Made by a program: the position numbers and the translations under genes. A model generated the notes under the pieces. It was given only the letters and a program-made list of their open reading frames with translations, was not told where the DNA came from and did no database searches. 64,000 bases of DNA. Source: Pseudoxanthomonas japonensis. GTDB lineage: Bacteria > Pseudomonadota > Gammaproteobacteria > Xanthomonadales > Xanthomonadaceae. The stretch spans positions 124,001 to 188,000 of the forward strand of contig NZ_PDWW01000003.1 in assembly GCF_010093445.1 (NCBI RefSeq). The letters are read 5' to 3'. This document shows, piece after piece, positions 16,896-25,732 of the stretch (within the stretch, counting starts at the first letter, position 1; each line of letters begins with the position of its first letter).

Positions 16896-17789
16896 TCACC
16901 CCAGCTTGATCTCCAGCTTCGCCCGCATCTGCTGGCGGAACTTGTTCGCCAATGCGGCGAATCCCGCGCCCGTCGGGTGCATCTCGTCGAACCACTGGCT
17001 GCCGCTGGTCAGCACGCCGCGCAGGTCGACGAAGTCGAAGACCTTGCCGGTGGTGCGGTCGTCGCGCAGCGGGATCAATACACGCTCAACGAAGCCGTCG
17101 ATCAGCAGGCGGGCGAATTCGCGCTGCTGCTCGATGCGAGGCAGCACGTGTGCGACCTTGTTGCCGATCCACGGACCCACGCCCTTCTTCAGCAGCGCAG
17201 CCGCACCGAGGTTGCCGAGCGTCAGCTGCGCGGGGCGGCCGAGTTCGCGCGGGTAGTCGTAGGTGTGCGCCAGGATCGGCGTGTGCGGACGGATGGCCTG
17301 GAACGCGGTGACGAAGGCGCGGTAGCGTGCGAGTACCTCGTCGTAGCGACCGGTGTCCACCACGCGCTGGAAGGCGGCGGACGGACTCATCGGTGCCGCG
17401 CCGCGGAACGTGGTCTGCAGGAAGGTGTCGACGAAGTCGTTGCCGCCGGCGCTGACCAGCACCAGGTCGAACTCGAACCCGCGGTACCACGTGGACAGGT
17501 CGCGGATCCCGCGCGTGGTGAACATGTCGACGGCCAGGTCGCCGCTGTCTTCCGTGCGGAAGAACAGGCCGCCGGCGCCGAACAGGGGCACGCCTTTCTT
17601 CTCATCCTCCGGCGCCGGGAACACCAGCCAGTCCAGCAGGTTCATCGCCAGCGGCGTGGAGAACCACGAATCGCCTTCGCAGAACACGATGGGCGTGGAG
17701 GCGAAGGCGTCGGGCTTGCGCGCGAGGGCGCGGTACAGCGTGCGGAACTCGCCACGACGGGTGGTCATCAATGACTGTGATGCGGGCAT
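16896..17789 (-). CDS. SGNH/GDSL-family hydrolase
   Basis: A 297-aa probable esterase or lipase-like hydrolase. The SGNH blocks are visible: the nucleophile in FCEGDSWF (Ser41), the oxyanion-hole block SAGGNDF near residue 115, and the acid/base block DEMHPTG near residue 273. There is no signal peptide, so it is probably cytoplasmic. The ATG at 17789 has AAGGAG 8 nt upstream, and the frame upstream of it has no coding character. It stands alone on its strand, convergent with the small membrane protein gene. Substrate unknown. Confidence 0.8.
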   Translation of the reverse strand: MPASQSLMTTRRGEFRTLYRALARKPDAFASTPIVFCEGDSWFSTPLAMNLLDWLVFPAPEDEKKGVPLFGAGGLFFRTEDSGDLAVDMFTTRGIRDLSTWYRGFEFDLVLVSAGGNDFVDTFLQTTFRGAAPMSPSAAFQRVVDTGRYDEVLARYRAFVTAFQAIRPHTPILAHTYDYPRELGRPAQLTLGNLGAAALLKKGVGPWIGNKVAHVLPRIEQQREFARLLIDGFVERVLIPLRDDRTTGKVFDFVDLRGVLTSGSQWFDEMHPTGAGFAALANKFRQQMRAKLEIKLG

Positions 17790-18417
17790 GGTGCAACTCC
17801 TTGTGGTGGCCCCCGGTGGTTCAACGCAGCGGTTGGCCCGGGGCGGCCGTGGGATCGAAGCGTCCTGCCGCCTCGCGTCGCCAAGGCCAGGGTGGGCACG
17901 TCCGCCGGTCCGGGACGACCGGCACACCTCCGGCGACGACCGAGCAGCTTTTTCCGAACCCGGAGCGGCTTTTTCTCTCTCCGATGGAACACCGACGCCT
18001 CTCCGGTTCGGCTTTTTGCCGCTCTCGAGAGGCTGTGCAGCCTCTTTCTCCAGACAAAATGTCGATCGTGAGCGGCTTTCCGCTTCTCTGGGTCGGCACG
18101 AAGTGTCTCCAAAGCGGCTTTCCTCCCTCTTGGGAGACGCTTTTTCTCTCGCGGGAGCGATGTGCTGCCGCTCCCGCGAGGGTCGACGCCGCTAGGAAGC
18201 GACTTTCCACCGACCCGGAACGGGTCCAAGCCGCTCGCGGGAGGCTTTTTCCCTGCCGGGAGCGGCTCGGAGGGTGGCGGAACACGCGGGCGGCCGCTTT
18301 CCGCTCGCCGGTGGGTGTATCAGGAAGTCACCACGACTTCAGGCAGGGGTGGGCCGCGGGAGGCGGTGCTATCAATGCGGACTGCGGCCAGTCCGGCCCG
18401 TCCTGGGGAGCTCTCGC
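17790..18417. other. Gene-free intergenic region holding a repeat tract
   Basis: About 630 bp lie between the divergent SGNH hydrolase and epimerase-like genes. Open frames exist on both strands, but they have no ribosome-binding sites and owe their openness to the repeat tract described separately. The promoters of both flanking genes should be here; none is obvious. Confidence 0.6.
17941..18276. repeat. Degenerate minisatellite with about 21-bp period
   Basis: Written in rows of 21 nt, the tract shows a recurring GGAGCGGCTTTTTCTCTC-like unit, clearest at 17941, 17962, 18004, 18067, 18109, 18130, 18193 and 18235, with 1-2 nt phase slips and weaker rows between. There are about 16 units. On the plus strand it reads as heptads of the type ERLFLSP; on the minus strand as basic REKKRLP-like heptads. 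Confidence 0.75.
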
Positions 18418-19563
18418 ATGACCACCACCCGTCGTGACCTGTTCAAGCTGGGCGCACTGGCCGCTGCGGCGGCCGCACTGCCGTCGTTCGCCTCCGCCGC
18501 CAGCGAGGCCAAGCCGGTCGGCAAGGCGGCCAAGCCTCTGACTATCCTGATCCTCGGCGGCACCGGCTTCACCGGGCCGTTCCAGGTGGACTACGCGCTG
18601 AAGCGCGGCCACAAGGTCACCCTGTTCAACCGCGGCAAGCGGCCTTCGCCCGAGTGGCCGTCCGAGGTCGAACAACTGCATGGCGACCGCAACACCGGCG
18701 ACTTGGGCGCGCTGAAGGGACGGAAGTGGGATGTCTGCATCGACAACCCCACCAGCCTGCCGTTCTGGGTGCGCGATGCGGGCAAGGTGCTGAAGGGCAA
18801 CGTCGGCCACTACCTCTTCATCTCGACCATCTCGGTCTATGCCGACGGCAGCAAGCCCGGCATCACCGAGACCTCGGCGCTGGCGCAGTACAAGGGCAAG
18901 GATGCGATGGCGGAGACGCAGGAGTCGCTGCGTGCCGACATCGGCGGCCTGTACGGTCCGCTGAAGGCACTGAGTGAAGCCGAGGCGCACAAGCAGTTCG
19001 GCAAGAACGTCACCATCGTGCGCCCGGGCTACATCGTCGGTCCGCGCGACGAGACCGACCGCTTCACCTACTGGCCGCACCGGGTGGCGCAGGGCGGGGA
19101 GATCCTGGTGCCGGGCGACGGCACCGACCCTGTCCAGATCATCGACGGCCGCGACCTGGGCGAGTGGATGATCCGCCTGGCCGAGGCCAAGACCACCGGC
19201 GTCTTCAACGCCTGCGGTCCGGACTACACCTTGTCGATGGACGCCATGCTGCATGGCTGCCAGGCCGTCACCGGCGGCGGCATGACGCTGACGCATGTGA
19301 CGCCGAAGTTCCTGGAGGAACAGCAGGTCGGCCTGCCGATCTGGGTGCCGTCCAAGGACAGCGAGTACGCCGGCTACGGCTCGGTCAGCAACCAGCGCGC
19401 GATCGCTGCCGGCCTGACCTTCCGCCCGTTGGCCACTACCGTGCAGGACCTGCTGGCGTGGTTCCGCAGCCTGCCGGCCGAGCGTCAGGCCAAGCTCAAT
19501 GCGGGGATCACGCGCGAGAAGGAAGCGGAACTGCTGAAGGCGTGGCACGCGCGCAAGGGGTGA
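18418..19563 (+). CDS. Tat-exported NAD-dependent epimerase/dehydratase-like protein
   Basis: A 381-aa protein. The N-terminus TTTRRDLFKLG with an Ala-rich core is a twin-arginine signal ending near AASEA, so the folded protein is exported. Near residue 45 the Rossmann motif LGGTGFTG starts an extended short-chain dehydrogenase/epimerase fold. VRPGYIVGPRD near residue 200 and a downstream DGRDLGEW segment fit isomerase-like NAD(P)-binding epimerases. A canonical YxxxK is not obvious, so catalysis is uncertain. ATG 18418 has GGGGAG 7 nt upstream. A periplasmic cofactor-binding epimerase is unusual but recurrent in this family group. Confidence 0.8.
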   Translation: MTTTRRDLFKLGALAAAAAALPSFASAASEAKPVGKAAKPLTILILGGTGFTGPFQVDYALKRGHKVTLFNRGKRPSPEWPSEVEQLHGDRNTGDLGALKGRKWDVCIDNPTSLPFWVRDAGKVLKGNVGHYLFISTISVYADGSKPGITETSALAQYKGKDAMAETQESLRADIGGLYGPLKALSEAEAHKQFGKNVTIVRPGYIVGPRDETDRFTYWPHRVAQGGEILVPGDGTDPVQIIDGRDLGEWMIRLAEAKTTGVFNACGPDYTLSMDAMLHGCQAVTGGGMTLTHVTPKFLEEQQVGLPIWVPSKDSEYAGYGSVSNQRAIAAGLTFRPLATTVQDLLAWFRSLPAERQAKLNAGITREKEAELLKAWHARKG

Positions 19564-19575
19564 GCCCGGCGTGTC

Positions 19576-19601
19576 GCACGCCGCCGTTCATGGCGGCGTG
19601 C
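19576..19601. terminator. Perfect 10-bp hairpin between convergent genes
   Basis: GCACGCCGCC / GGCGGCGTGC with a 6-nt loop lies 13 nt after the epimerase-like gene stop, and its loop overlaps the stop codon of the convergent gene. There is no U-run, so it may be a weak bidirectional terminator. Confidence 0.4.
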
Positions 19602-20619
19602 ATTCCTGTCGTTGCACATCGGGAGTGTGTCCGAACGGAGCGCCTCGCACGGTGGCGGCGAGCGTCGGCTGTCTGCGCTGGTAGTCGGATGCCTGCGCAC
19701 GCGCACGCGCCACGGAGGTGCTGTCCAGGTCCTGCTCGAGGTTGCGCACGGCTTGGTCGACGAACGTGCGCGACGGCGAGAAGCGCGGGTCGTCACCCAT
19801 CAGGGTTTGCGCATACAGGTAGAGCGCCAGGGCCTGCGATCGATCCGGCGTTACCGCTTGCGCCAACAGGTAACGTCGGAAGGGGCGGTTGGGGCTACGA
19901 GCGGCGGCGAGCGCCATGACGGTGGGCAGGTCGCCAGCGGCGACCGCACGTTGCGCGAAGGTCTCCGCTTCGCGCCGGTAGACACGCAGGTCGTCCAAGT
20001 TCTCCAGGGTTTCGTTCATGCGAAACGCGTTGCCGACAGCGTAGTGGCGCATCGCCATGACGTTGCCGCCGAGGGCCGCGCTCCGCCAGTACCGTACGCG
20101 TCGGGAAGCGTCGACGAGGGCAACGCCTTCGCAATGTGCGCTTTCCTGCAGCAGGTGTTCCGCTCCGGCGGACATAGCCTGCAGGTTCTGGCGCATCACT
20201 GCCTGGAGCTCGGGTGCCATCTGGGTACCGGGGGGCAGCTGGGCGTTTGCTGGTCTCATGGCTTCGGACATGTTGGACAGCTGCGTCGCGAGGCGGTCGC
20301 AATACTCCATCTCGGCTGCCAGCCTGCAGGCGGCGTTGGGCTCGCCCGCATCCGCACGCGCGCGCAGATCAGGCAGGACCTCGCGCAACGGTCGTTGCGG
20401 GGCGGGCAAAGGTCGGTTGGGTGGAAATGCCCCGGGTGCAACGGATCGCGGGGGGGAGGGGGGCGTCTGGCCGTCGGTGGCACGGGACTCGTCGGCATCG
20501 GCCGGATCCGAGGCGGGACGTGTCGTGGAATGGGTGCGTCCGATCCACCAGCCGAACCCCACAGCCGCTATCAGCAACAGCGAGGCGACGAACCCGCGGT
20601 ACGCGCGCAACACAGGCAT
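19588..20619 (-). CDS. Membrane-anchored protein of unknown function
   Basis: About 343 aa. One hydrophobic helix (FVASLLLIAAVGFGWWIG, residues 10-27) would anchor it in the inner membrane. A Pro/Asp-rich linker (about 30-85) and an Ala-rich, predicted all-helical periplasmic domain follow, with Sel1/TPR-like character (repeated Ala, Arg and Tyr patterns such as RYWRSAALGG). The ATG at 20619 has GGGAG 9 nt upstream; a TTG at 20682 is an inferior alternative. It ends on the hairpin shared with the convergent gene and lies downstream of the DUF1501 gene on the same strand (75 bp gap), so co-transcription is possible. No family was assigned. Confidence 0.65.
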   Translation of the reverse strand: MPVLRAYRGFVASLLLIAAVGFGWWIGRTHSTTRPASDPADADESRATDGQTPPSPPRSVAPGAFPPNRPLPAPQRPLREVLPDLRARADAGEPNAACRLAAEMEYCDRLATQLSNMSEAMRPANAQLPPGTQMAPELQAVMRQNLQAMSAGAEHLLQESAHCEGVALVDASRRVRYWRSAALGGNVMAMRHYAVGNAFRMNETLENLDDLRVYRREAETFAQRAVAAGDLPTVMALAAARSPNRPFRRYLLAQAVTPDRSQALALYLYAQTLMGDDPRFSPSRTFVDQAVRNLEQDLDSTSVARARAQASDYQRRQPTLAATVRGAPFGHTPDVQRQECTPP

Positions 20620-20694
20620 CCGTGCGATCTCCCAGCGTCCATGGCGAGCACCTAGCTCACCATGGCCTTGCTGCAAGGGCAAGTCGCGTACGCC

Positions 20695-22179
20695 TCAGCG
20701 CTCGCGCCGCACCAGCATCCGGTCAACCGGACCACGCCGCTGCCAGTCGGGCACGGCGCGTTCGGTCGGCTGTTCCGTCACGCGCGTCGGGGACGACGCG
20801 TCCGGTACGACCAGCGACGGGATCGACGTCGCGGTGACGGCAGAGTCCTCCACCTTCGGCGCCAGATCGGTGCCCTGCATGATCCCCAGCGGCGCATAGC
20901 CGGTGTAGCCGGGGAACACCTGGCTGAGGTTGGCGTTGCCCATCCGGCGGATCAGGATTTCCGACATCACGCGGCGGTAGTCGGTGGTCACCGGCACGTC
21001 GCCGAAGGTGGGCGACAGGGTTTCCGGATTCAGGCCTGGCCAGGTGCCGTAGAAGCGGCGGCCGTTCACCGGGCCACCGAGCACCAGCATCGGATTGCCG
21101 TAGCCATGGTCGGTGCCGCCATTGGCGTTCGCGCGCACGCGGCGGCCGAATTCCGACTGCACCACCACCGTCACCCGCGCCATCTCGCCGGTGCCGTTGA
21201 GCTCGGCATAGAACGCGGCCAGCGCCTGCGAGAGTTCGGCGATCTTGTTCTGGTAGTAGTGGTAGCCGCTGCCGGCCGTGCCTTGGCCCTCGTGCGTGTC
21301 CCAGCCGCCCAGATCCAGCGTGGCGTAGCGCAGGCCCAAGTTGAAGCGGATGGTCTGCGCGATGGTCCACAGTTGCTGCGCGAAGTTGCCGGTCGGCCAG
21401 GTCGCCGGCAGGCTGGCGTAGCCTTGCTGGCCGATCAGGCGCAACGCACCATCGGCACGGCGGCCGTTGACTTCCATGCCGGTCTGGCCGTTCCACAGCG
21501 AGGCCACGGTTTCGCTGACGCCGCGCAGGCCGCTGGGTGAATCGCTGCGCGTGCGCTGCCAGCTCCACGCCGTCGTATTGAGCGAAAAATCGCCAGGACT
21601 GCTCATCGTCATCGCATCGATCGCGCCCATCAGACCGGCCGGCTGCGTACCGCTGACGCCGAGCGCGGGCAGGGTGCCGGTGCCGTTCGGACGCGTTTCC
21701 CAGGCGCGGGTCATCCAGCCGGTGGGCGAGCCGTACTTCCCGGGCGTACCCAGGTCGATGTACAGCTGCGCGTCGAAATGGCTGCGCGTCACCGTGGTGG
21801 CCATGCCGCAGGCGTGGATGATGGCCATCTTCCCGTCGTTCCACAGGTCGCGCAGACCGGTGGCCGAGGGATGCAGGCCGAAGCCGGTGCCGGCGCCGCC
21901 GGACAGCGTCAGCGGCAACGCGCCATACGCACCGCTGGTGTCGATCTTCAGGCTGGGGCGTGCCTCCTCGTAGAAGGTCCGGTCCACGCCGCTGACGGGC
22001 ACCACCAGGTTCAGGCCATCGATGCCGCCGCGCAGGAACAGGTGCACCACGGTGTCGTAGCTGTTGACGGCGGCGTCGACGGGATCGGCGAACATCAGGC
22101 TGGCGCCGGTGGTGCCGACGATGGCGGCCGCGCCGCAGCCTTTGACGAATTCGCGTCGGGTGAGTCGGAAGTCGGTCAT
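20695..22179 (-). CDS. DUF1501 family Tat-exported protein
   Basis: A 494-aa protein. The N-terminus LTRREFVKG plus a hydrophobic Ala/Gly stretch is a twin-arginine signal. The body begins with VVHLFLRGGIDGLNLVVP, typical of DUF1501, a family with an alkaline-phosphatase/sulfatase-like fold. HGYGNPMLVLGG and the GWDTHEGQ segment are family hallmarks. It starts 7 nt after the stop of the DUF1800 gene, so the two form an operon, the usual arrangement in bacteria. Function is unproven; exported folded proteins of this pair are thought to act together in the envelope. Confidence 0.9.
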   Translation of the reverse strand: MTDFRLTRREFVKGCGAAAIVGTTGASLMFADPVDAAVNSYDTVVHLFLRGGIDGLNLVVPVSGVDRTFYEEARPSLKIDTSGAYGALPLTLSGGAGTGFGLHPSATGLRDLWNDGKMAIIHACGMATTVTRSHFDAQLYIDLGTPGKYGSPTGWMTRAWETRPNGTGTLPALGVSGTQPAGLMGAIDAMTMSSPGDFSLNTTAWSWQRTRSDSPSGLRGVSETVASLWNGQTGMEVNGRRADGALRLIGQQGYASLPATWPTGNFAQQLWTIAQTIRFNLGLRYATLDLGGWDTHEGQGTAGSGYHYYQNKIAELSQALAAFYAELNGTGEMARVTVVVQSEFGRRVRANANGGTDHGYGNPMLVLGGPVNGRRFYGTWPGLNPETLSPTFGDVPVTTDYRRVMSEILIRRMGNANLSQVFPGYTGYAPLGIMQGTDLAPKVEDSAVTATSIPSLVVPDASSPTRVTEQPTERAVPDWQRRGPVDRMLVRRER

Positions 22180-22186
22180 CGGGGCC

Positions 22187-24061
22187 TCAGCGGCTCATGA
22201 ATTCGGGAGTCATCAGGATCAGCGCCACCATGCTGCGCAGGCGCTCGTGGTTGTAATGCCGCTTCAGGTCGCTGCCCTGCCACGTGTTGGTGTCGGTGAT
22301 GACGTAGGTGTTGGGGTCGCCGTTCTGCGCCATGAAGGCGACCAGCGCCTGCTTGCGCGCGGCCTCGGGCTGGTAACCCAGCAGGCGCGTGCACCACCAC
22401 GTGACCAGGGTGTTCGCGGTCCAGGTGGCGACGGGCACATTGGCGCGCGTGGTGTCGACGATGGGGTGCAGGGGAACGTCGCCGTCCTTGCTCTCGGTCA
22501 GCCAGCCCAGCAGGCGCCAGGTCATCGCATAGGAGTTGGAACCCGACCAGGACAACCCGCTGTCGGGATAGCCGTTCGGCGCCGGCCAGTTGTAGGGCGT
22601 GTGGCCGGTGAAGCCGTACAGCCACATGAAGTCGCCGCTGCGGCCGTGGTCCAGGCGGATCGTCCAGTCGCCGCCCATCGTGCGCATCGCGGCGACGGCG
22701 CAGTCGAACGGGCGTCGGTTCTTCTGGCCGAAGCTGTTGATGAAGTCGTCGGAATTCAGGATGTGCCGCAGCACCAGCTCGATCTGGTTCGACGCGCGCC
22801 AGTTGGCACGGAAGATCGCCGCGGCGCTGTCGATCAGTGCCTGCTTCGGCGTGTCGTTGACGAAGCGGCGGATCAGCTTCTTGCAGATGAACTTGGCCAC
22901 GCGCGGATGGCTGGCCAGGCGGTCCAGCACGTCGCGGCCATCCTTCAGTGCCGGCTGTTCCGGATAGATCAGCATGCCGAGCAGGAATTTCGGGCCGGCG
23001 TCGTGCCACGACTGGCGGTAGACGAAGGTGCCGTCGTTCTCGGTGGGGAACTGCCAGTGGCCGTTCTTCGCCGACCAGCCGGTGAAGGCGGCCGAGGTCT
23101 CGTACACGTCGATGTCGGTGTAGCCGATCGGGTAGGCAGGTTCCTCGGGGCAGGGCGGCACCTGGAACGGGTCCATGAAGCCCAGGTAGTTCTCGGCGCC
23201 GAAGGTGTGCAGCTCCAGCAGTTCGCGGGCGAAGTTCTCGTTCGGGCCGGAGCGGGAATTGTTGAGATTGTCCAGGTAATGGAGCATCGCCGTGCTCTGG
23301 GCCACGGCTTCCAGCATCGTGCGGAAGTTGCCCTTCGCATTGGCACGGATCACGTCGCGGTCGTAGTGCACGAACACCGGGCCGACGCTGAAGTCGGTGC
23401 CCAGCACGTTGAAATGGTCGTGCCAGAAGTTCACCAGCACTTCGCGCAGTTGCCGGCGCGAATACACCGCGCGCACGAACGCCGCGCGCTGCACCTCGTT
23501 GGCCGGCCGCATGCGTACGCCGTACTCGGGGTCGGAGACCACGTGATCGGCCCACAGCTGGGACAGGCTCTTGTTGAGGGTGGTGTAGCCGGCAGCGTTG
23601 AGGCGGTTGGTGACCGCGCTGTCGTCGATCGCGTCCCAGTTGAGCTGCCAGTCCACGTAGGCCGCCAGCCGCTGGCGGTCATTGCTGCCCAGTGCATTGA
23701 ATTCGGCGACCGTGGCGGCGGTGGCGCCGTAGCTGAGGTGGTTCAACGCCTGTACCGCGAACGGCGGGCGGGCCATCGTCAGCAGGCGGGGATTCGACTG
23801 CCCCATCATCACGCGGCCGCCGCTCTGCGAGGTGACGGCCACGACGTCCGGTGCGGGTGTGGTGTCCTTGGGGCTGGCGCGCTCGCCGCCCTTCCAGCCG
23901 TACAGGCGGTTCAGGCGCTGGCGGACCTGGCTATCGAGGCTGGGCGCGGCCGCCAGCGGTTTCGTCTGGACGGCATCGAGTCGGGCGCGCGTGCTGACGG
24001 TCTTGCGCCGCCATGGCCCGCGCGCGAAGAGCCGACGCCACGGGACGGTGTAGTACGCCAT
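22187..24061 (-). CDS. DUF1800 family protein
   Basis: A 624-aa protein. It contains LNHLSYGATAATVAEFNALG near residue 108, the conserved start of DUF1800, and LVNFWHDHFNV, FARELLELHTFG and LIRRFVND later, which match the family. The N-terminus is basic (WRRLFARGPWRRK) without a clear signal peptide. Either the protein rides out with its Tat partner or the true export signal is atypical. ATG 24061 is the first gene position of the DUF1800-DUF1501 operon. The reaction is unknown. Confidence 0.88.
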   Translation of the reverse strand: MAYYTVPWRRLFARGPWRRKTVSTRARLDAVQTKPLAAAPSLDSQVRQRLNRLYGWKGGERASPKDTTPAPDVVAVTSQSGGRVMMGQSNPRLLTMARPPFAVQALNHLSYGATAATVAEFNALGSNDRQRLAAYVDWQLNWDAIDDSAVTNRLNAAGYTTLNKSLSQLWADHVVSDPEYGVRMRPANEVQRAAFVRAVYSRRQLREVLVNFWHDHFNVLGTDFSVGPVFVHYDRDVIRANAKGNFRTMLEAVAQSTAMLHYLDNLNNSRSGPNENFARELLELHTFGAENYLGFMDPFQVPPCPEEPAYPIGYTDIDVYETSAAFTGWSAKNGHWQFPTENDGTFVYRQSWHDAGPKFLLGMLIYPEQPALKDGRDVLDRLASHPRVAKFICKKLIRRFVNDTPKQALIDSAAAIFRANWRASNQIELVLRHILNSDDFINSFGQKNRRPFDCAVAAMRTMGGDWTIRLDHGRSGDFMWLYGFTGHTPYNWPAPNGYPDSGLSWSGSNSYAMTWRLLGWLTESKDGDVPLHPIVDTTRANVPVATWTANTLVTWWCTRLLGYQPEAARKQALVAFMAQNGDPNTYVITDTNTWQGSDLKRHYNHERLRSMVALILMTPEFMSR

Positions 24062-24159
24062 GCGGATTTCCCTGACTTCCCCGGAATGCGGGGAGTATTG
24101 GCCAAGAACCGTACGCCGTTTGCGACCGCGCGCACAGGCCGGTCACGCCATCGGGCGGG

Positions 24160-25563
24160 TCAGACCCAACCTGTGGCGTAGAACACGCCGATGACGACGA
24201 AGACGGCCGTCGTCTTGATCAGGGTGATGGCGAAGATGTCCTTGTAGGACTGCCGATGGCTGAGGCCGGTGACGGCCAGCAGGGTGATGACCGCACCATT
24301 GTGGGGCAGGGTGTCCATGCCGCCGGACGCCATCGAGGCCACGCGGTGCAGCACGTCCATGGGGATGCCGGCCGCGTTCGCGTTGGCGATGAAGCTGTCC
24401 GCCATCGCCGCCAGCGCGATGCTCATGCCGCCGGAGGCCGAGCCGGTGATGCCGGCCAGCGCGGTGACCGAGATGGCCTCGTTGACCAGCGGATTCGGAA
24501 TGGCCTGCAGCGCATTGGCGACCACCAGGAAGCCGGGCAGGGCGGCGATGACCGCGCCAAAACCATACTCCGAAGCCGTGTTCATCGACGCCAGCAGCGC
24601 GCCGCCGATGGCGCTCTTCGTGCCCTCGGCGAAGCTGGCGAACACCGGCTTCCATGCGAACAGGATGACCGACGCAATGCCGACCAGCAGCGCACCCTGC
24701 ACGGCCCAGATGGCGGCGACCTTGGACACTTCCTGCACGACCGGTGCCGGGTTGCCGATCACCGCCGGGACGAACGACTGGCTCTCGCCGTAGAAACCGG
24801 GAATCCAGCGAGTGAACAGGAAGTTCGCCACGCCGACCAGCAGCAGCGGCAGGATCGCGATTAGCGGATGGGCCAGCCGGTCACCCTTGAACGGTTCGGG
24901 TTCGTTGCGCAGTTCGTCGCTGCCGGCATAGCCCTCGCCGTTGCGCGCGGCCACGCGGCGACGCCACTCCAGGTAGCTCATGCCGACGATCAGGATGAAC
25001 ACGCCGCCCAGCGTGCCCAGCACCGGCGCGGCCCAGCCCGTGGTGCCGAAGAACGAGGTGGGGATGATGTTCTGGATCTGCGGCGTGCCCGGCAGCGCGT
25101 CCATGGTGAAGGTGAAGGCGCCCAGCGCGATGGTACCCGGCACCAGCCGCTTGGGGATGTCGCTCTGGCGGAACAGTTCGGCCGCGAACGGATACACCGC
25201 GAACACCACCACGAACAGCGACACGCCGCCATAGGTCAGCAGCGCGCACACCAGCACGATGGACAGCATGGCGCGCTGCGCGCCGACCACCTTGATGGTG
25301 GCTTTCACGATCGCCTTGGAGAACCCGGAGATCTCGATCAGCTTGCCGAACACCGCCCCCAGCAGGAACACCGGGAAGTACAGCTTCAGGAAGCCGACCA
25401 TCTTGTCCATGAACAGGCCGGTGAACATCGGTGCGACCAGCGACGGATCGGTCAGCAGCACCGCGCCCAGCGCCGCGATGGGCGCGAACAGGATGACGCT
25501 GTAGCCGCGGTAGGCCACGAACATCAGGAAGCACAGCGCGGCCAGCACGATCAGGAACGACAT
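24160..25563 (-). CDS. GntP-family permease
   Basis: A 467-aa inner-membrane transporter with about 12-14 helices. KLYFPVFLLGAVFGKLIE near residue 65, LTYGGVSLFVVVFAVYP and AFTFTMDALPGTPQIQN are typical of the GntP (gluconate and related organic anion) superfamily. Some members carry gluconate; others sit beside 3-hydroxybutyrate dehydrogenase genes and are annotated as D-3-hydroxybutyrate permeases. ATG 25563 is preferred over an upstream GTG because GAGGAG lies 6 nt before it. It diverges from a TonB receptor across a 169-bp region carrying the GTAC motif shared with the bdhA promoter region. That sharing, not the protein sequence, suggests 3-hydroxybutyrate as substrate. Confidence 0.85.
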   Translation of the reverse strand: MSFLIVLAALCFLMFVAYRGYSVILFAPIAALGAVLLTDPSLVAPMFTGLFMDKMVGFLKLYFPVFLLGAVFGKLIEISGFSKAIVKATIKVVGAQRAMLSIVLVCALLTYGGVSLFVVVFAVYPFAAELFRQSDIPKRLVPGTIALGAFTFTMDALPGTPQIQNIIPTSFFGTTGWAAPVLGTLGGVFILIVGMSYLEWRRRVAARNGEGYAGSDELRNEPEPFKGDRLAHPLIAILPLLLVGVANFLFTRWIPGFYGESQSFVPAVIGNPAPVVQEVSKVAAIWAVQGALLVGIASVILFAWKPVFASFAEGTKSAIGGALLASMNTASEYGFGAVIAALPGFLVVANALQAIPNPLVNEAISVTALAGITGSASGGMSIALAAMADSFIANANAAGIPMDVLHRVASMASGGMDTLPHNGAVITLLAVTGLSHRQSYKDIFAITLIKTTAVFVVIGVFYATGWV

Positions 25564-25632
25564 CCACGACTCCTCGGCCACCGCCGGTTTCAGTGCGGCG
25601 AGTATCGGCAGCGCCGCGCCGGCCGGCCCACT

Positions 25633-25648
25633 GTACGAAGGTACGATG
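25633..25648. promoter_or_regulatory. Putative operator: GTAC-N4-GTAC-GATG
   Basis: GTACGAAGGTACGATG lies between the divergent GntP permease and TonB receptor genes, 70 nt from the permease ATG and 85 nt from the receptor ATG. Apart from the middle four bases it is identical to the site at 35418-35433. It could be an operator of a shared regulator or a conserved promoter element. Confidence 0.45.
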
Positions 25649-25732
25649 CCGTCCGCCCGGCCCGCCCACTAGTGTTCGCTTCAATCGGCGGCATCCGTCC
25701 GCCGCCATGTCATACCCGGGAGGGGGAGACCC

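Noticed and set aside
17771-18421. Plus-strand frame of 216 codons across the 21-bp repeat tract
   Set aside because: It lacks a ribosome-binding site, overlaps both neighbouring genes, and owes its openness to the frame-preserving 21-nt period. Kept only as a repeat.
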